From Actinomadura luteofluorescens (GTDB lineage Bacteria; Actinomycetota; Actinomycetes; Streptosporangiales; Streptosporangiaceae): a stretch of 64,000 bases of DNA. The first letter of the stretch is position 1. Each line of letters opens with the position of its first letter. Position numbers and translations under genes: made by a program. The notes under the pieces were generated by a model that worked only from the letters and a program-made list of their open reading frames with translations, had not been told where the DNA came from and made no database searches. This document shows positions 52,175 to 60,927 of this stretch, one piece after another. The stretch spans positions 3,782,001 to 3,846,000 of the forward strand of contig NZ_JACCBA010000001.1 of the NCBI RefSeq assembly GCF_013409365.1. The letters are read 5' to 3'.

Positions 52175-53305
52175 ATGTTCCTCGCGCTTCGTGAGCTGCG
52201 GTTCGCCAAGGTCCGGTTCGGGCTGATGGGCGCCGTCGTGGGCCTGATCGCGGTTCTCATGGTCATGCTGTCCGGGCTGTCGGTGGGGCTGGTCAGGGAC
52301 GGCGTGTCCGGGCTGCAGAACCTGCCGGTCACCTCCTTCGCGTTCGAGCGCGGCGTCCAGCACGACTCCGCCTTCTCCCGGAGCGTGGTGGACGTGTCCG
52401 CCGTGGACGCCTGGCGGGGGCGGCCGGGTGTGGCGGAGGCGGCGCCCTACGGGAACACGCTCGTCAACACCAAGAGCGACCGGGGCGTGGACATCGACCT
52501 CGCGCTGTTCGGGGTGGCGCCGGACTCGTTCCTGTCGCCCGGCGTGGGCGAGGGCTCGCGCCTGGGGAGCGCGGACGGTGTCGTCGTCAGCAGCACGGCC
52601 CTGGACGCCGGGCTGCGCATCGGCGACACGATCACCGTCGCCCGGCTCGGGACGAGGCTGCGCGTCGTCGGCGCCACGCCCCGGCAGAACACCTTCGGGC
52701 ATGTCGACGTGGCCTACGTCCCCCTGCGGACCTGGCAGCTGATCAAGGCCGGAGCGGCCCCGGGCGACCCGGTGCCCGCGCACGCCGCGCAGGAGATCAC
52801 CGCCGTGGCGGTGCGCGCGAAGCCCGGCGCCTCGGTCGACCTCGCCGCGGGCGACGCCGCCGCCCGGACCGAGAGCCTCGCTCTGGAGGACTCCTACGGC
52901 GCCTCGCCCGGCTACTCGGCCGAGACGTCCACGCTCCAGCTCATCCAGGTGTTCCTGTACGCGATCTCCGCCCTGGTCGTCGGAGCGTTCTTCGCCGTCT
53001 GGGCGATCCAGCGCAAGCACGAGGTGGCCGTGCTGCGCGCCATGGGCGCGTCGAGAGGGTGGCTGCTCCGCGACGCGCTCACCCAGGCGTTCCTCCTGCT
53101 CGTCGCCGCCGTCGCGATCGGCGCCGGGATCGGCGTCGGCCTCGGCTCGCTCATCACCGGCGGCGGCATGCCGTTCGCCCTCAGCGCCCCGAGCGTCACG
53201 GCCGCCGCCGCGGGGCTCGTCCTTCTCGGGCTCGCCGGCGCCGGCGCCGCCGTCGCCCGGATCGCGTCCATCGACCCGGCCACCGCCCTTGGAGGCAACC
53301 GATGA
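52175..53305 (+). CDS. ABC transporter permease (FtsX/MacB type)
   Basis: A 376-residue protein; ATG 52175 (MFLALRELRFAKVRFG) is preferred over GTG 52166. One N-terminal helix (LMGAVVGLIAVLMVMLSGLSVGLV) precedes a large extracytoplasmic domain (about 50-245). Three C-terminal helices follow with the FtsX signature QRKHEVAVLRAMGASRGWLLRDALTQAFLLLV, ending IDPATALGGNR. This topology is typical of type VII/MacB-like exporters of lipids, peptides or drugs. The stop overlaps the ATPase start (ATGA). It forms an operon with the ATPase and TetR. Confidence 0.92.
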   Translation: MFLALRELRFAKVRFGLMGAVVGLIAVLMVMLSGLSVGLVRDGVSGLQNLPVTSFAFERGVQHDSAFSRSVVDVSAVDAWRGRPGVAEAAPYGNTLVNTKSDRGVDIDLALFGVAPDSFLSPGVGEGSRLGSADGVVVSSTALDAGLRIGDTITVARLGTRLRVVGATPRQNTFGHVDVAYVPLRTWQLIKAGAAPGDPVPAHAAQEITAVAVRAKPGASVDLAAGDAAARTESLALEDSYGASPGYSAETSTLQLIQVFLYAISALVVGAFFAVWAIQRKHEVAVLRAMGASRGWLLRDALTQAFLLLVAAVAIGAGIGVGLGSLITGGGMPFALSAPSVTAAAAGLVLLGLAGAGAAVARIASIDPATALGGNR

Positions 53306-54030
53306 CCGGCCGGACCACGCCGACCGCCGGGCCGCCCGAGGCCGGCGCGACCGACCGCCCGGGCCTGGTCATGGAGGGCGTCTGCCTCCGCCACGGCGAC
53401 GGCTCCGAGACCGTCCAGGCCCTCGACGACGTCGATCTCGCGGTGCGCCCCGGAGAGCTGGCCGCCATCGTCGGCCCGTCCGGCGCCGGGAAGTCGAGCC
53501 TGCTCGCGGTCGCGGGCGGGCTCGCCCGCCCGGACCGGGGCACGGTCACGCTCGCGGGGCTCGACATCACGGCCGCCGGGGCGAGGGCCAGGGCGAGGCT
53601 GCGGCGGGAGCACGTCGGGTTCGTCTTCCAGTCGGGCAACCTGGTCCCGGCGCTCACCGCCGCCGACCAGCTCCGGCTTCCGCTGCGGTTCCGCCCGCGC
53701 CGCGCCCGCTCGGGCCGCGACCCCCTCGCGCTGCTGGAGGACGTGGGGATGGCGGACAAGGCCGACCGGCGCCCCCATCAGCTGTCCGGCGGGGAGCGGC
53801 AGCGGGTCGGCATCGCCCGGGCCCTGGTGACGGGGCCGAGCGTGCTGCTCGTGGACGAGCCCACGGCCGCCCTGGACCGGGCGCGCAGCCACGAGATCGT
53901 CCGGCTGCTCGCCCGCGAGGCGGAGCAGCGCGGCGTGGCGGCCATCATGGTGACCCACGACCACGACGTTCTCGAACACTGTGACACCGTGTACGAGATG
54001 ATCGACGGACGCCTGGCCGCGCTCGCCTGA
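53302..54030 (+). CDS. ABC transporter ATP-binding protein (LolD/MacB type)
   Basis: A 242-residue ATPase from ATG 53302, coupled by ATGA to the permease. Walker A VGPSGAGKSSLLAVAGGL, Q-loop VGFVFQSGNLVPALTA, signature LSGGERQRVGIARAL, Walker B VLLVDEPTAALD and H-loop MVTHDHDVLEHCD are intact. The N-terminal 25 residues are a low-complexity Pro/Thr/Gly tail. It energises export with the preceding permease. Confidence 0.95.
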   Translation: MTGRTTPTAGPPEAGATDRPGLVMEGVCLRHGDGSETVQALDDVDLAVRPGELAAIVGPSGAGKSSLLAVAGGLARPDRGTVTLAGLDITAAGARARARLRREHVGFVFQSGNLVPALTAADQLRLPLRFRPRRARSGRDPLALLEDVGMADKADRRPHQLSGGERQRVGIARALVTGPSVLLVDEPTAALDRARSHEIVRLLAREAEQRGVAAIMVTHDHDVLEHCDTVYEMIDGRLAALA

Positions 54031-54083
54031 CGCCCCGGCCGGGCCGTCCGGCGAGTACGGCGGGACCGGTGGGAGGGGGCCGC

Positions 54084-54668
54084 GTGCCGAAGATCCAGGC
54101 GCCGACCGTGGCGGAGCACCGCGCCGCGCAGCGGGCGGCGCTGCTCGACGCCGCCCGCGCCCTGCTGTCCGAGGACGCCGAGCGGGCCCCCGGCCTGGCG
54201 GACGTCGCCCGCCGGGCCGGGCTGGCCCGCTCCAGCGTGTACGCCTACTTCAAGTCCCGCGACGATCTGCTCGACGCCCTCATCGTCGACACCTTCCCCC
54301 GCTGGTCCGCCTTCGTCGAGGCACAGATGGGCAAGGCCAGGACGCCCGGCGACCGGGTCCTGGCCTACGTCTACGCCAACCTCCGCCTCGTCGCCCGCGG
54401 AGACCACGCGCTGGCCCGCGCCCTCGCGGCCACCGGACGCACCGACACGCTGGCCAACTCCAGCCGGCTGCTCCACGACGAACTCCAGACGCCGCTGCGC
54501 GCGGCCCTCACGGACCACGGCGCCTCCGACCCCGACCGGACGGCCGAACTCGTCCAGTCGATCGTCTACGCCCTGACGCGGATGATCGAGGACGGCCTCG
54601 CCGAACGCGCGGCCCGCCGCCTCGCCCACGAACTGCTCGCGCCCTATCTGGAGTCCGCGACCCCGTAG
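54084..54668 (+). CDS. TetR/AcrR-family regulator of the ABC exporter
   Basis: A 194-residue protein from GTG 54084 (ggagggg 5 bases upstream). HTH: AAQRAALLDAARALLSEDAERAPGLADVARRAGLARSSVYAYFKSRDDLLDALI, the usual TetR layout. The ligand domain includes VLAYVYANLRLVARGDHALARALAATG and ELVQSIVYALTRMIEDGLAERAA. It is encoded 53 bases after the ATPase, so it probably represses its own operon through the palindrome at 52134, with release by an exported compound. Confidence 0.92.
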   Translation: MPKIQAPTVAEHRAAQRAALLDAARALLSEDAERAPGLADVARRAGLARSSVYAYFKSRDDLLDALIVDTFPRWSAFVEAQMGKARTPGDRVLAYVYANLRLVARGDHALARALAATGRTDTLANSSRLLHDELQTPLRAALTDHGASDPDRTAELVQSIVYALTRMIEDGLAERAARRLAHELLAPYLESATP

Positions 54669-54701
54669 GCGGGGCGGAACCGGCTCGGTCGGCGCCGTGC
54701 G

Positions 54702-57700
54702 TCACCCGGTCCAGAGGTCATCGACCGCGGCGCTGACGGCCGCGGGTTCGACCCTCGCGAGGGCCTTCAGACTCAGGGACCACGAGGCGGCGCGCAGCGC
54801 CAGAGCGAGCAGCCGCCGCGCCCTGTCCGGCGCGGCCGACTCGGCCACGAGCACGAACCGCTGCGCCTGCCAGCCGGTATGGGAGATCTCCAGGGCGAGG
54901 GCCTCGGCCCGGTCGAGATCGCCGACCGCGACCGCCCCCTCGGCCAGCCACGCCAGCGCGTTCGCCCGCTGGACGGGCAGGGGGTTCGACCGGGCGGTGT
55001 CCTCGGCCTGGTCCATGAGGCGGCGCGCCCACGCGGGCGGGGCAGCGGCCCCCGCCGCCTTGAGCACCTCGGTCACCCCCATCACCCGTTCCCCCGGTGA
55101 CGTCGCGGAACGGGCGATGTCCTCCCCTCGGTCGAGGTCACCGGCGGCGGCGACCGCCCTGGCCAGCGTTCTCAACTCCATGTCGCGCCTGCCGGGATCG
55201 GGGACGGCACGGGCGGCGGCCTCGGCCCGGTCGGCGAAACGGTGCGGATCCCGCCCGGCCGGCGCCCCCACCGCCCGGGTCAGCGCCGACGCCAGCGCGA
55301 TCGGGTCGGAGACGTCGGAGAGCGCGGCCTCGAAGCGGTCGACGCACGCGCGGACGCGTTCCGCGTCGCCGCCGGCCACCGCGGACCGGACCACCGCGGC
55401 CAGCGCCCCGGCCCGCCGGTTCCGGTCGGGGACCGAGTCGGCGGCGGCCGCGGCCTGGTCGACGTCACCGAAGGACGCCAGGGCCGCGACCGCGGCGCCC
55501 GAGGCCTCCGACTGCCAGATCGGGTCGGCGACCAGGTGGGCGGCCGTCACCGCCTGGGCCGCGAGCCGCCGCGCCCGTGCCCGGTCCCCGGCGGCGTCCG
55601 CGGCCTCGGCCACCTCGACCAGCGCGCGCGCCTGCCGGTAGGGGTCGGGGACGGCGCGGGCGATGGTCTCGGCGTGGCGGCGCTCCCCGATCGCCGCCAG
55701 AGCCCGCACCAGTTCGCCCAGGCGCATCGCCTGCCCGCGACGGTCGCGTTCGGAGCGGACGGCGCCCATGGCCTCGTCGGCGAGCCGCCGTGCCCGTTCC
55801 AGATCACCGGCGGCTCCCACGGCCTCGATCAGGACCGCACCGAACCAGGGACGAAGGGAGACCGAACGCGCGAGCGTCTCGGCGTCGGCGGCGAGCCGCC
55901 GGGCCCGCTCCAGATCACCGGCGGCCCCCGCGCCCCCGGCCACTTCGGCGAGGGCGGCGGCCGCCCGGCTCTGGTGGAGGACGGAGCGGGCGATCGACTC
56001 GGCCTCGTCGAACTCCCCGGTGGCGGCCACCGCCTTCACCACCTCGACCAGGGTCCGCGGCCGCCAGTGGTCGTCGGCGATGGAGACGGCCAGGGCCGCG
56101 GCCTGGTCGTGCCGTCCCGCGCCGGCGGCGGCCCTGACCACCCCGGCCATCGTCTGCCCCTGCCCGTACGGGTTGGCGATGGTGCGGGCGACCGCCACGG
56201 CCTGGTCGATGAGCCGCCGGGCCCGCTCCAGGTCACCGGCGGCCGTCGCGGCCTCCACCGCCGCCGCGAGGACGGCTCCCCGCTCTTGCGGGTCGAGCGG
56301 GGAACGAGCGATAGCCTCGGCGCGGTCCGCGAGCCGCCGGGCCCACTCCGGATCACCGACGGCCCCGGCGACCGCGGCGACCGCGGCCATCTTCTCCGCA
56401 CGCCACCGCGGAAGGGGGAGGGAGTCCGCGAGCGTCGCCGCCTCGTCGAACTCGCCGGCGGCCGCCATCACGTCGGCGAGTGCCATCCTCCGCCAGGACG
56501 ACTCGGGGATGGACCGCGCGATCGTCTCGGCCTGCGTGCGCTCTCCCACCGCCACCAGCGAGGCGACCACCCCGGCCAACCCTTCCGCCTGCGAGTCGAG
56601 ATCGGACGCGGGCCCGGACCGGGCGGCGCCCGCGGCCTCCTCGGCGAGCCTCCGTGCCGCCCCCGGGTCGCCTGCGGCCCCAGCGACCTCGACCATCCCG
56701 GACAGTTCGGCCGTCCGCCACCGCGGACCGGCGATGGAACGGGCCGCGACCTCGGCCTGAGAGAGGAAGCGCCATGCCCACTCGAGGTCGCCGACCGCCA
56801 CCGCGGCCCTGGCCGCCCCGGTCAGAGCCCGCGCCCGCCGGTCCGGGTCGGGTACGGAGCCGGCGAGCGCCTCGGCACGGGCCGGCCGGCCGGCACCGGC
56901 CCAGGCGGCGGGCACTTCGACGGGGATCTCGGCGTTGCGCTCCGTCAGCCGCTCCCGGGCGATGTTCAGCGCGAGCATGGCCTCCAGATCGGGTTCCGGA
57001 CCAGCGCAGATCAGGTCCATGGCGGCGCCGATCTCGGCGAGGGCGGTGACGTCGCCGCCGGTGATGTCGAGCATCCGGTCGTGGCGGGCCCCGTCCGTCC
57101 CGCAGGCGACCGTGCGGGGCAGATCGCCGCGGCTCGCCAGCAGCCGGTGGTAGCCGCGCAGCAGGTACTCCGGCGTCCCGGCGGGCCAGCCCCGGCCGCG
57201 GTAGCCGTCCGCCCAGGCGTGGAGCCGCTGCCGGTACGCCTCCAGACGCTCCTCGCCGAGGTGGGCGACGGCCATGTCCTGCAGTTCCTCGTGCGCGAGG
57301 ACGTAGACCTCGTTGCCAGGTCCGGGCCGCAGGTGGCTCGCCCGGGTGGAGAACGTCCGCCCGGTCACCGCGCGCAGCCGGTCGTCGACGTCGACGACCG
57401 GCACGCCGGTCAGCTCTCCCAGGTCGCCACTGGTGAGCCCGCCGCCGGCCGCCACGACCAGTCCGAGCAGATCCCTGGCGAGTTCCGTGCCGTGGAGGAG
57501 GGACCGCAACTCCCGCTCCGCGTCCACCCGGACCACGCGGGCCGCCTCCGACGGCGCCAGGGACCGGACGATCCCCGGATCGCGGAGCGGATGGTCGTCG
57601 GGGACGTCGGAGGGGACGGGCGGGTGCGGGCGGCCGGCCAGCACGACCCGCACGCCCTCGGGCGGCCGGACGGGGAAGAACGCGGCGATGCTGTGCGCGT

Positions 57701-58268
57701 CCGGCCCCGTCGTCGCCCCGCGGTCCTCGTCGAGCCCGTCCACCACCAGGACCAGGCGCGCACCGGCCTCCCGGCACCGCGCAGCGGCCTCGTCGAGCAG
57801 GCCGAGAAGGTGCGCCTCGCGATTGGCGTCGGTCAGGAACGCGGGGACGGGCTGCCCGGCCGCCTCCGCCAGCTGCTCCAGCACCACGTCCGCGAACGCG
57901 GCCCGGTCGCTGTTGCCGGCCCAACGCGCGGTCACGAAGAAGGACACGACGTGCACTTTCGGCGGGGGGTTCAGGACGAACCACGCCAGCAGCGCCGATT
58001 TGCCCGACCAGGCCGGAGCCTGCCACCACGCCCACGAAGGCCCGGAATCCCGGGTGCAGAAATCGGCCAGTTCCGCGAGCTCGTCGTCGCGGTCCAGCAG
58101 CCGCGCGGGAGCGATCCTCCGCACCTGATGCAGGTACGCCGACCGTGCCAGGGGCGACGCGGCGGTGTGGACGTCGCCGATGTGGACCCCGGAGATCGCG
58201 ACGCCGCCGTGGTCGGCGCTCGCCGCACCGGACCCTCGGACCGACCCTCTCGGCTTCTTCACCGCCAC
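54702..58268 (-). CDS. NLR-like NTPase with long alpha-helical repeat array (1188 aa)
   Basis: Start at ATG 58268. Residues 20-35 carry a glycine/valine motif GGVAISGVHIGDVHT. It is followed by SAYLHQVRRIAPARLLDRDDELAELADFC, a segment I recognise from large uncharacterised Streptomyces ATPases. The NACHT/AAA-like core has a Walker A at 84-91 reading APAWSGKS (Ala where the first Gly is usual), a Walker B RLVLVVDGLDED (171-182), and a sensor-like VRVVLAGRPHPP. A winged-helix-like region spans about 255-400 (HEELQDMAVAHLGEERLEAYRQRLHAWADGY, YLLRGYHRLL). From about 450 to the end come some 18-20 degenerate 34-38-residue helical repeats (AGDLERARRLADQAEAVARS type). It lies 4 bases downstream of a small membrane-protein gene. 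Function is unknown; the architecture is that of STAND/NLR conflict or signalling proteins. Confidence 0.85.
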   Translation of the reverse strand: MAVKKPRGSVRGSGAASADHGGVAISGVHIGDVHTAASPLARSAYLHQVRRIAPARLLDRDDELAELADFCTRDSGPSWAWWQAPAWSGKSALLAWFVLNPPPKVHVVSFFVTARWAGNSDRAAFADVVLEQLAEAAGQPVPAFLTDANREAHLLGLLDEAAARCREAGARLVLVVDGLDEDRGATTGPDAHSIAAFFPVRPPEGVRVVLAGRPHPPVPSDVPDDHPLRDPGIVRSLAPSEAARVVRVDAERELRSLLHGTELARDLLGLVVAAGGGLTSGDLGELTGVPVVDVDDRLRAVTGRTFSTRASHLRPGPGNEVYVLAHEELQDMAVAHLGEERLEAYRQRLHAWADGYRGRGWPAGTPEYLLRGYHRLLASRGDLPRTVACGTDGARHDRMLDITGGDVTALAEIGAAMDLICAGPEPDLEAMLALNIARERLTERNAEIPVEVPAAWAGAGRPARAEALAGSVPDPDRRARALTGAARAAVAVGDLEWAWRFLSQAEVAARSIAGPRWRTAELSGMVEVAGAAGDPGAARRLAEEAAGAARSGPASDLDSQAEGLAGVVASLVAVGERTQAETIARSIPESSWRRMALADVMAAAGEFDEAATLADSLPLPRWRAEKMAAVAAVAGAVGDPEWARRLADRAEAIARSPLDPQERGAVLAAAVEAATAAGDLERARRLIDQAVAVARTIANPYGQGQTMAGVVRAAAGAGRHDQAAALAVSIADDHWRPRTLVEVVKAVAATGEFDEAESIARSVLHQSRAAAALAEVAGGAGAAGDLERARRLAADAETLARSVSLRPWFGAVLIEAVGAAGDLERARRLADEAMGAVRSERDRRGQAMRLGELVRALAAIGERRHAETIARAVPDPYRQARALVEVAEAADAAGDRARARRLAAQAVTAAHLVADPIWQSEASGAAVAALASFGDVDQAAAAADSVPDRNRRAGALAAVVRSAVAGGDAERVRACVDRFEAALSDVSDPIALASALTRAVGAPAGRDPHRFADRAEAAARAVPDPGRRDMELRTLARAVAAAGDLDRGEDIARSATSPGERVMGVTEVLKAAGAAAPPAWARRLMDQAEDTARSNPLPVQRANALAWLAEGAVAVGDLDRAEALALEISHTGWQAQRFVLVAESAAPDRARRLLALALRAASWSLSLKALARVEPAAVSAAVDDLWTG

Positions 58269-58272
58269 CCGA

Positions 58273-58644
58273 TCAGTCGTCGGTCAGATCGGCTCCGGAC
58301 ACCGCGTCGCCCCCGGCCGAGGCGTCCGCGTCACCGGTGCGCTCCACCGCGATGTCCCCCGGGCCCTGCCCCGCCGGCGCCCGGACTCCGCTGACGGCGT
58401 TGCCGCCGGGGCCCGAGACGGCCCGGCCGGAGTCCGCGACGCGGACGCCGCGCCTCGCCGAACCTGCGTAGGCCGCCCACCCCCCGACGCCCACCGCGGC
58501 CACCCCCGCGAGCGCCGACGCCGACGTCGCGATCTTGTTCGCCTGCTCCCAGCTCAGCGCTCCGAGCACCACGGCCAGGACCACCACGACCCCACACGTC
58601 ACGATCAGAACGGCACGGCCTCGCTCCATGACGCCATCATCCAT
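58273..58644 (-). CDS. Small membrane protein with Gly/Ala-rich 'AVSG' tail, partner of the NLR-like NTPase
   Basis: A 123-residue protein from ATG 58644 (ATG 58629 possible). Two membrane helices (AVLIVTCGVVVVLAVVLGALSW and ASALAGVAAVGVGGWAAYAG) are followed by a soluble tail of about 55 residues. The tail repeats short motifs: GRAVSGPGGNAVSGVR, then GDIAVERTGDADASAGGDAVSGAD. The AVSG(V/A) words resemble the AISGVHIGDV motif at the N-terminus of the adjacent NTPase. The gene ends 4 bases before the NTPase start, so the two are co-expressed and likely interact at the membrane. No database family recognised. Confidence 0.75.
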   Translation of the reverse strand: MDDGVMERGRAVLIVTCGVVVVLAVVLGALSWEQANKIATSASALAGVAAVGVGGWAAYAGSARRGVRVADSGRAVSGPGGNAVSGVRAPAGQGPGDIAVERTGDADASAGGDAVSGADLTDD

Positions 58645-58751
58645 CAGCGCCCCCGGCCGCGCACCGCCCCACGGGCATCGGGCTTGGACCGGGAGAACCT
58701 GACCTGGCCGGGGGCGGAGAACGCGTCCCTCCTCGGGGTAAGGATCTCCCC

Positions 58752-59552
58752 ATGAGCAAGGTCAAGCGGCTGCCCCGGAGCGTGTACGAGCCGGAACTCG
58801 CCCGCCTCCAGGCGGAGCTCGTCAATCTCCAGGAGTGGGTGCGCAGCGAAGGCGCCCGCGTCGTCGTGGTGTTCGAGGGGCGGGACGCGGCCGGCAAGGG
58901 CAGCACGATCAAGCGGGTCACCGAGTACCTCAACCCCCGCGTCGCCCGCATCGTCGCGCTCCCCGTCCCGACCGACCGCGAGCGGACCCAGTGGTACTTC
59001 CAGCGCTACGTCGAGCACCTGCCCGCCGCCGGGGAGATCGTCCTGTTCGACCGCTCCTGGTACAACCGGGCGGGCGTCGAGCGCGTCATGGGCTTCTGCT
59101 CCAAGCAGGAGTACACGCGCTTCCTCCACCAGTGCCCCATCTTCGAACGGCTGCTGGTGGAGGACGGGCTCCTCCTGCGCAAGTACTGGTTCTCCGTGAG
59201 CGACGCCGAGCAGGAGCGCCGTTTCCGCAGCCGCCTGGCCGACCCGATGCGGCGGTGGAAGCTGTCGCCGATGGACATGGAGTCCATCACCCGCTGGGAG
59301 GACTACTCCCGCGCCAAGGACGAGATGTTCGTGCACACCGACATCCCCGAGGCGCCCTGGTACGTCGTGGAGAGCGAGGACAAGCGGCGCGCCCGGATCA
59401 ACATGATCGCTCACCTGCTGTCGAGCATCCCCTACCGCACCGTCGAGCCGCCGGACCTGGCGCTTCCCGAGCGGCCGCCCCCCAAGGGCTACGAGCGCCC
59501 ACCGCGCGACATGCAGACCTACGTCCCCGACCACTCCGCGTCCCTGCTCTGA
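58752..59552 (+). CDS. ppk2: Polyphosphate kinase 2 (PPK2)
   Basis: A 266-residue enzyme from ATG 58752. Walker A VVVVFEGRDAAGKGSTIKRVTEYLNPR; then ALPVPTDRERTQWYFQRYVEHLPAAGEIVLFDRSWYNRAGVERVMGF (Walker B with the D-R-S-W-Y-N-R motif); and a lid RRFRSRLADPMRRWKLSPMDMES followed by RWEDYSRAKDEMFVHTD. All hallmark residues of single-domain PPK2 are present. It uses polyphosphate to phosphorylate nucleoside di- or monophosphates, or the reverse; the class cannot be fixed by eye. It is cytoplasmic and the first of two rightward genes. Confidence 0.94.
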   Translation: MSKVKRLPRSVYEPELARLQAELVNLQEWVRSEGARVVVVFEGRDAAGKGSTIKRVTEYLNPRVARIVALPVPTDRERTQWYFQRYVEHLPAAGEIVLFDRSWYNRAGVERVMGFCSKQEYTRFLHQCPIFERLLVEDGLLLRKYWFSVSDAEQERRFRSRLADPMRRWKLSPMDMESITRWEDYSRAKDEMFVHTDIPEAPWYVVESEDKRRARINMIAHLLSSIPYRTVEPPDLALPERPPPKGYERPPRDMQTYVPDHSASLL

Positions 59553-59604
59553 GACCGGCGCCGCGACGGCGCCGAGCCGCCGCCGGTGCGGTTAGCATCG
59601 CCGC

Positions 59605-60372
59605 ATGCCGCTGACCGTCGACGGCCGCTTCGCCCCGTACGGGCCCTCGCACTGGGCGGCGCTCGGCCTGTTCGCGATCGGCTGCGCCGGGCTCGTGCTC
59701 CTCGGACGCGCCCAGCGGGCGGGCGCGGAGCCGGGTTCGGAGTTCGGCGGCCAGGCGCGCGGCTTCAGCAGGGCGTACGCGCTGGCGATCGTGTACGTGA
59801 TGATCGGCACGCAGGCGCACACCCTGCTCCCCGGGCAGTGGCGGCTCGGGGGTTCGCTGCCCCTGCAACTGTGCGACGTGGCCTGGGTGGCCTCGGTGGG
59901 GGCGCTGTGGACGCTCGGCCGCCGCTGGTTCGCGCTGACGTACTACTGGGGCCTCACCCTGTCGGTCCAGGGCCTGCTCACCCCCGCGCTCAACGGCGCG
60001 GACTATCCCGGCATCGACTATCTGGGCTTCTTCGGGATGCACCTGATGATCGTGTGGTCCGCGGTGTACCTGACCTGGGGGCTCGGGATGCGGCCGGACC
60101 GGGGCGGCTACGGGTTCGCGGTCGCCGTCACGGTGGCGTGGGCCGTCGCCACGTTCGTCTTCAACCTGAGCGCGGGGACGAACTACGGGTACCTCAACGC
60201 CAAGCCCGGCACCGGCTCGGTCCTGGACCTGATGGGGCCCTGGCCCTGGTACGTGCTGGTCGAGGCGCTGGTCATCCTGCTCGGCTGGGCCCTGATCACC
60301 TGGCCCTGGACCCGCGCGAGCCGCAGGGGCCGCACGAGCCCACCGCCCGAGGCGACCCGTCAGCGGCTGTAG
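59605..60372 (+). CDS. TIGR02206 / YwaF-family integral membrane protein
   Basis: A 255-residue protein from ATG 59605 with six to seven helices. Family words: FAPYGPSHWAALGLFAIG, LPLQLCDVAWVASVGALWT, TYYWGLTLSVQGLLTPALNG, FGMHLMIVWSAVYLTWGL, FNLSAGTNYGYLNAKPGTGSVLDLMGPWPWYVLVEA. The LPLQLC and NYGYLxxKP motifs define YwaF proteins, whose role is unknown. It lies 52 bases after ppk2. Its last 13 bases overlap the convergent DHFR-like gene. Confidence 0.9.
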   Translation: MPLTVDGRFAPYGPSHWAALGLFAIGCAGLVLLGRAQRAGAEPGSEFGGQARGFSRAYALAIVYVMIGTQAHTLLPGQWRLGGSLPLQLCDVAWVASVGALWTLGRRWFALTYYWGLTLSVQGLLTPALNGADYPGIDYLGFFGMHLMIVWSAVYLTWGLGMRPDRGGYGFAVAVTVAWAVATFVFNLSAGTNYGYLNAKPGTGSVLDLMGPWPWYVLVEALVILLGWALITWPWTRASRRGRTSPPPEATRQRL

Positions 60373-60890
60373 TCCAGGAAAAGCGTGCCGTTCTTGCCCC
60401 GCTCGACCTCGGTCAGCCTCCACGGCTGGACGCCGTCGCCGTCGAACACCCGCCTGCCGTGTCCGACCACCGAAGGGGCGACGACCAGCCGCAACTCGTC
60501 GACGAGCCGGGCCCGCAGCAGCGAGCGGGCCAGTTCGATGCTGCCGTGGAGGCCGATGTCGCCGCCGGGCTCCCCCTTCATGGCGGTGACGTAGTCGTGG
60601 ACGTCCGTGGTGACCCGCGTGGAGTTCGCCCATTCCTCGCTGAACGCGCTGGAGGTGACGACGTGCTTGTGGGTGCCGTTGATGAAGTCGGCGAACGGCT
60701 GGAAGTCCGACTTGGGCCAGTGCCCGACCCAGTAGTCGTACGTTCCGCGTCCCAGCAGGACGTCGTCCTGTGCGGCGATGACCCGGTTCAGGTAGTCGAC
60801 GAGCTGCGGACCGTCGTCCGCGAGCCAGTCGCCGTCCTCGAAGGCGACGCCGTCCAGCGACATCAGGTGGTAGAGCACGACCTTGCGCAT
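60360..60890 (-). CDS. Dihydrofolate reductase / RibD C-terminal family protein
   Basis: A 176-residue protein from ATG 60890 (gaggaacc upstream). MRKVVLYHLMSLDGVAFEDGDWL, DDVLLGRGTYDYWVGHWP, KHVVTSSAFSEEW, DIGLHGSIELARSLLRARLVDELRLVVAPSVVGHGRRVF are the standard features of the single-domain YyaP/YwjB-like reductases. It would bind NADPH; the physiological substrate is unknown. It follows the DUF7489-like gene by 37 bases on the same strand. Confidence 0.9.
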   Translation of the reverse strand: MRKVVLYHLMSLDGVAFEDGDWLADDGPQLVDYLNRVIAAQDDVLLGRGTYDYWVGHWPKSDFQPFADFINGTHKHVVTSSAFSEEWANSTRVTTDVHDYVTAMKGEPGGDIGLHGSIELARSLLRARLVDELRLVVAPSVVGHGRRVFDGDGVQPWRLTEVERGKNGTLFLDYSR

Positions 60891-60927
60891 GTGGTTCCTC
60901 CGATGATCGATCGTGGGTTCGGCGCCG

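Noticed and set aside
50101..54668. Ser/Thr kinase and ABC genes as one operon
   Set aside because: A 97-base gap with a strong palindrome and a possible -10 separates them, so separate transcription is more likely.
55242..58394. 1050-residue rightward frame opposite the NLR-like gene
   Set aside because: Antisense shadow of the repeat array; it mirrors the repeats and lacks any domain.
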